Shown one piece after another: positions 6,001 through 7,772 of a stretch of DNA of 7,772 bases; within the stretch, counting starts at the first letter, position 1, and each line of letters begins with the position of its first letter. Where the stretch lies: the NCBI GenBank assembly GCA_003153215.1, contig PLXL01000081.1, positions 1 to 7,772 on the forward strand, written 5' to 3'. A program made the position numbers and the translations under genes. The notes beneath the pieces are model-generated. The model did no database searches. It saw only the letters and a program-made list of their open reading frames with translations, and was not told the DNA's origin. This DNA comes from Candidatus Dormiibacterota bacterium. GTDB lineage: Bacteria; Chloroflexota; Dormibacteria; Aeolococcales; Aeolococcaceae.

Positions 6001-6570
6001 TCAGTCCTCCCTTTGCCGGTTGGGTGCGGGGCTCTCGGAGGGCGGTCCGGTCACCGCCCTCCCCGCGGTCACGGGCGCGTCTGGCTTGGGGGCCTCTGTC
6101 ACAGGGCCGTCGGCCACGGGTGCGCCGGAGGCCGCTGCAACGCGCCCCTCCGCGGCGCGGCGTAATGCCCGCACCTCGGCCTGCACCGTGCCCGTGGCCC
6201 AGCGGTGCAGCGCCCGATCGAGGAGCGGACCGAGGGGCCCGTAGCCGAAGTCATATTCCTCGCGGTGGACCAGCCAGGTCCCGCCGTCGAGCGGCGCCAG
6301 GCGGAAGACGGCGTGGAACGCCCGGAGGCGTCCCTCCAGCATCTGCAGGTCGACGTCGTCCCCGCGGACGGTGTAGCGGGCGAGGATCGCCGAACGGAAC
6401 GGCCCCAGGTTGCCGTGGATGAGCGCCAGCAGGCCGCCGTCATAGCGCTCCCTCACCTCGACCGCACCGACCTTGGTCTCGTACTTCGTGTACGAATCAG
6501 GGTCGAGCACCGCCTCACGCACCGTCGCGAGCGGCGCACCCACCAGGATTCCGGCCTCCGCAACCATCAT
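6001..6570 (-). CDS. SRPBCC (START-like) protein in the hopanoid operon
   Basis: 189 residues. The first ~140 look like a helix-grip SRPBCC/polyketide-cyclase-type fold: strand AGILVGAPLATVREAVLDPDSY (split over residues 6-27) with the usual N-terminal strand and first helix, then alternating strands with Tyr/Phe-rich segments (43-111) including the EEYDFGYGPLGPLLDRAL stretch (104-121), and a long C-terminal helix (115-140). Such proteins bind hydrophobic ligands in a deep cavity. The last ~50 residues are Pro/Ala-rich and probably disordered. The start is the first of two ATGs: it overlaps the shc stop as ATGA (6567-6570) and has a GGAGGA site at 6578-6583 (spacing 7). The frame could extend to 7092, but only as a shadow of shc. 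It is not one of the standard hpn genes. Its placement suggests handling of hopene between Shc and HpnH. Confidence 0.75.
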   Translation of the reverse strand: MMVAEAGILVGAPLATVREAVLDPDSYTKYETKVGAVEVRERYDGGLLALIHGNLGPFRSAILARYTVRGDDVDLQMLEGRLRAFHAVFRLAPLDGGTWLVHREEYDFGYGPLGPLLDRALHRWATGTVQAEVRALRRAAEGRVAAASGAPVADGPVTEAPKPDAPVTAGRAVTGPPSESPAPNRQRED

Positions 6571-7772
6571 CCCGCCGTCCTCCGCGAGCCGCGACGGTCC
6601 GCCGTCGTCGGTCTCCGGTCTGCCGTCGATCGCCGCCCTACGAGGTTGCCGCCCGCTGCGGAGAGCTGCTCGAGCCCTCCGGCCATCCCCAGAGCCATGG
6701 TGGGGAAGAGGTGCCGGTACATCCCGTAGTTGAGGTAGAAGTCGCCGGGGAACCCCGTCCCGGTGTACTCCGGCTCCGGCCAGGTGCCCCCCCGCTGCCG
6801 CTCCCGGAGGAAGTCGAGTCCGCGCCGGCAGGCCGGATCCCCGCCGTGGCCCGTGCGCTGCAGCGACATCACCGCCCAGGCGGTCTGCGAGGCGGTGCTG
6901 ACCCCGACCCCGGCGAAGCTCTCGTCCTCGTAGGAGTGGCAGCTCTCCCCCCAACCGCCGTCCTCGTTCTGCACCCGGAGCAGCCAGCCCACCGCCCGGC
7001 CGATGCGGGGGCCGCCGCAGCCGAGGGTGGAGAGTGCAGAGAGCACGCACCAGGTGCCGTAGACGTGGTTCACGCCCCAGCGCCCGTACCACGAGCCGGA
7101 GGCACGCTGCTCGCGTGCGAGGTAGTGGAGCCCCCCGCGGACCAATGGGTCGCCGGATCCCCGTCCGAGACCGGCGAGCATCTCCAGGACATGGGCGGTG
7201 ACGTCCTCGCTGGGGGGGTCGAGCATCGCCCCGAAGTCCGCGAGGGGGATGCGGTAGATGAGCCGGCGGGTGTTGTCCTTGTCGAACGAGCCCCAGGCGC
7301 CGTTGCGCGAGCGCATCGCCTCCACCCAGCGCGCGCCCTTCTCCTCCGCCGCTCGCACGTGCCGTCCCTCACCACCCTCCAGGAGGGCGAGCACGACGAT
7401 GGCCGTGTCGTCGACGTCGGGGTAGGTGTCGTTGTCGAATTCGAAGGCCCAGCCGCCGCACTCCGGGCGGGGCACCTTCACCTGCCAGTCGCCGCCGGAG
7501 AGGATCTGCTCACCGACGATCCATTCGACCGCGGAGCGGATGGCCGGATGGCTGCGGGGAAGGCCGCAGGCGCGGAGCGCCAGCACCGCCCAGGCGGTGT
7601 CCCACACCGGGGACATGCAGGCCTGAAGCCGCCATCCGTGCGAGTCGGCGACGGCGAAGCGCTCCCGCAGGCCGCGGAGCCCGAGGCGCATCACCGGGTG
7701 GTCGACGTCCATCCCCTCGAGGTGGAGCGCGATCAGCGAGTAGACCCAGGGCGGCTGGATCCCGCCCCAGCT
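6567..7772 (-). CDS. shc: Squalene-hopene cyclase, C-terminal part (5' end beyond window)
   Basis: Partial: the frame is open to the window edge, leaving 401 residues, roughly the C-terminal 60% of a typical 630-residue cyclase. Visible landmarks: WGGIQPPWVYSLIAL near the edge, SPVWDTAWAVLAL, the catalytic acid motif DVDDTA (codons ending at about 7418-7401), and several QW-type repeats such as EQRASGSWYGRWG and QNEDGGWGES. The conserved terminus DFYLNYGMYRHLFPTMALG is also present. The enzyme is a monotopic membrane protein that protonates squalene at the DXDD motif and folds it to hopene or hopanol. After the conserved terminus there is an Arg-rich tail of about 22 residues (RRSTADRRPTTADRR...), unusual for the family. 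Its stop codon overlaps the next gene's ATG by four bases. The operon promoter lies outside the window. Confidence 0.95.
   Translation of the reverse strand, partial: SWGGIQPPWVYSLIALHLEGMDVDHPVMRLGLRGLRERFAVADSHGWRLQACMSPVWDTAWAVLALRACGLPRSHPAIRSAVEWIVGEQILSGGDWQVKVPRPECGGWAFEFDNDTYPDVDDTAIVVLALLEGGEGRHVRAAEEKGARWVEAMRSRNGAWGSFDKDNTRRLIYRIPLADFGAMLDPPSEDVTAHVLEMLAGLGRGSGDPLVRGGLHYLAREQRASGSWYGRWGVNHVYGTWCVLSALSTLGCGGPRIGRAVGWLLRVQNEDGGWGESCHSYEDESFAGVGVSTASQTAWAVMSLQRTGHGGDPACRRGLDFLRERQRGGTWPEPEYTGTGFPGDFYLNYGMYRHLFPTMALGMAGGLEQLSAAGGNLVGRRSTADRRPTTADRRGSRRTAG

Noticed and set aside
4822..6165. Long open frame of 447 codons on the plus strand opposite hpnH
   Set aside because: It lies antisense to the clear radical SAM gene, has a low-complexity Val/Glu/Leu composition produced by codon bias on the other strand, and shows no domain.
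6571..7092. N-terminal extension of the SRPBCC frame to 363 residues
   Set aside because: The extension is Arg/Pro/Ala-rich and fully overlaps shc in another frame; the ATG overlapping the shc stop has a good Shine-Dalgarno site.
1..7772. tRNA, rRNA, CRISPR array, transposase or integrase
   Set aside because: None was recognised on either strand; the only repeats found are those listed.

Overview
This is a high-GC bacterial window that falls into two blocks pointing towards each other. The GC content, TAnnnT-type -10 boxes placed for leaderless transcription, and strong Shine-Dalgarno sites inside an operon fit an actinomycete or a related deep-branching Terrabacteria lineage. Nothing in the sequence fixes the taxon more closely.

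Left block, plus strand (1-2978): the 3' part of a secreted-type GH5 glycosidase resembling endoglycoceramidases; a MarR-family regulator with an apparently leaderless promoter; a type II toxin-antitoxin pair (ribbon-helix-helix antitoxin and MazF/PemK ribonuclease toxin, overlapping by ATGA) with its own palindrome-covered promoter; and a SAM-dependent methyltransferase that starts 12 nt after the toxin stop and has much lower GC than its neighbours, which suggests recent acquisition.

Right block, minus strand (7772 down to 3085): a hopanoid biosynthesis operon transcribed in the order shc (squalene-hopene cyclase, N-terminal part off the window), an SRPBCC/START-like lipid-binding-type protein, hpnH (radical SAM adenosylhopane synthase), hpnA (hopanoid-associated NAD(P) sugar epimerase) and hpnG (adenosylhopane nucleosidase/phosphorylase-type enzyme). 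The expected route is squalene to hopene (Shc), addition of a 5'-deoxyadenosyl group (HpnH), then removal of adenine to give ribosylhopane (HpnG), the precursor of bacteriohopanetetrol-type C35 hopanoids. HpnA's step is not firmly established. shc, the SRPBCC gene and hpnH are tightly coupled (4-nt overlap, then a 3-nt gap).

The most unusual features are: the SRPBCC gene embedded between cyclase and adenosyltransferase; a 41-bp imperfect tandem duplication sitting exactly on the hpnH stop/hpnA start junction, leaving a relic of a second HpnH tail; a 123-bp inverted-repeat element filling the hpnA-hpnG gap; and paired palindromes at the antitoxin start and the toxin start. The two blocks converge in a roughly 100-bp region (2979-3084) with hairpins but no clear T-run terminator.
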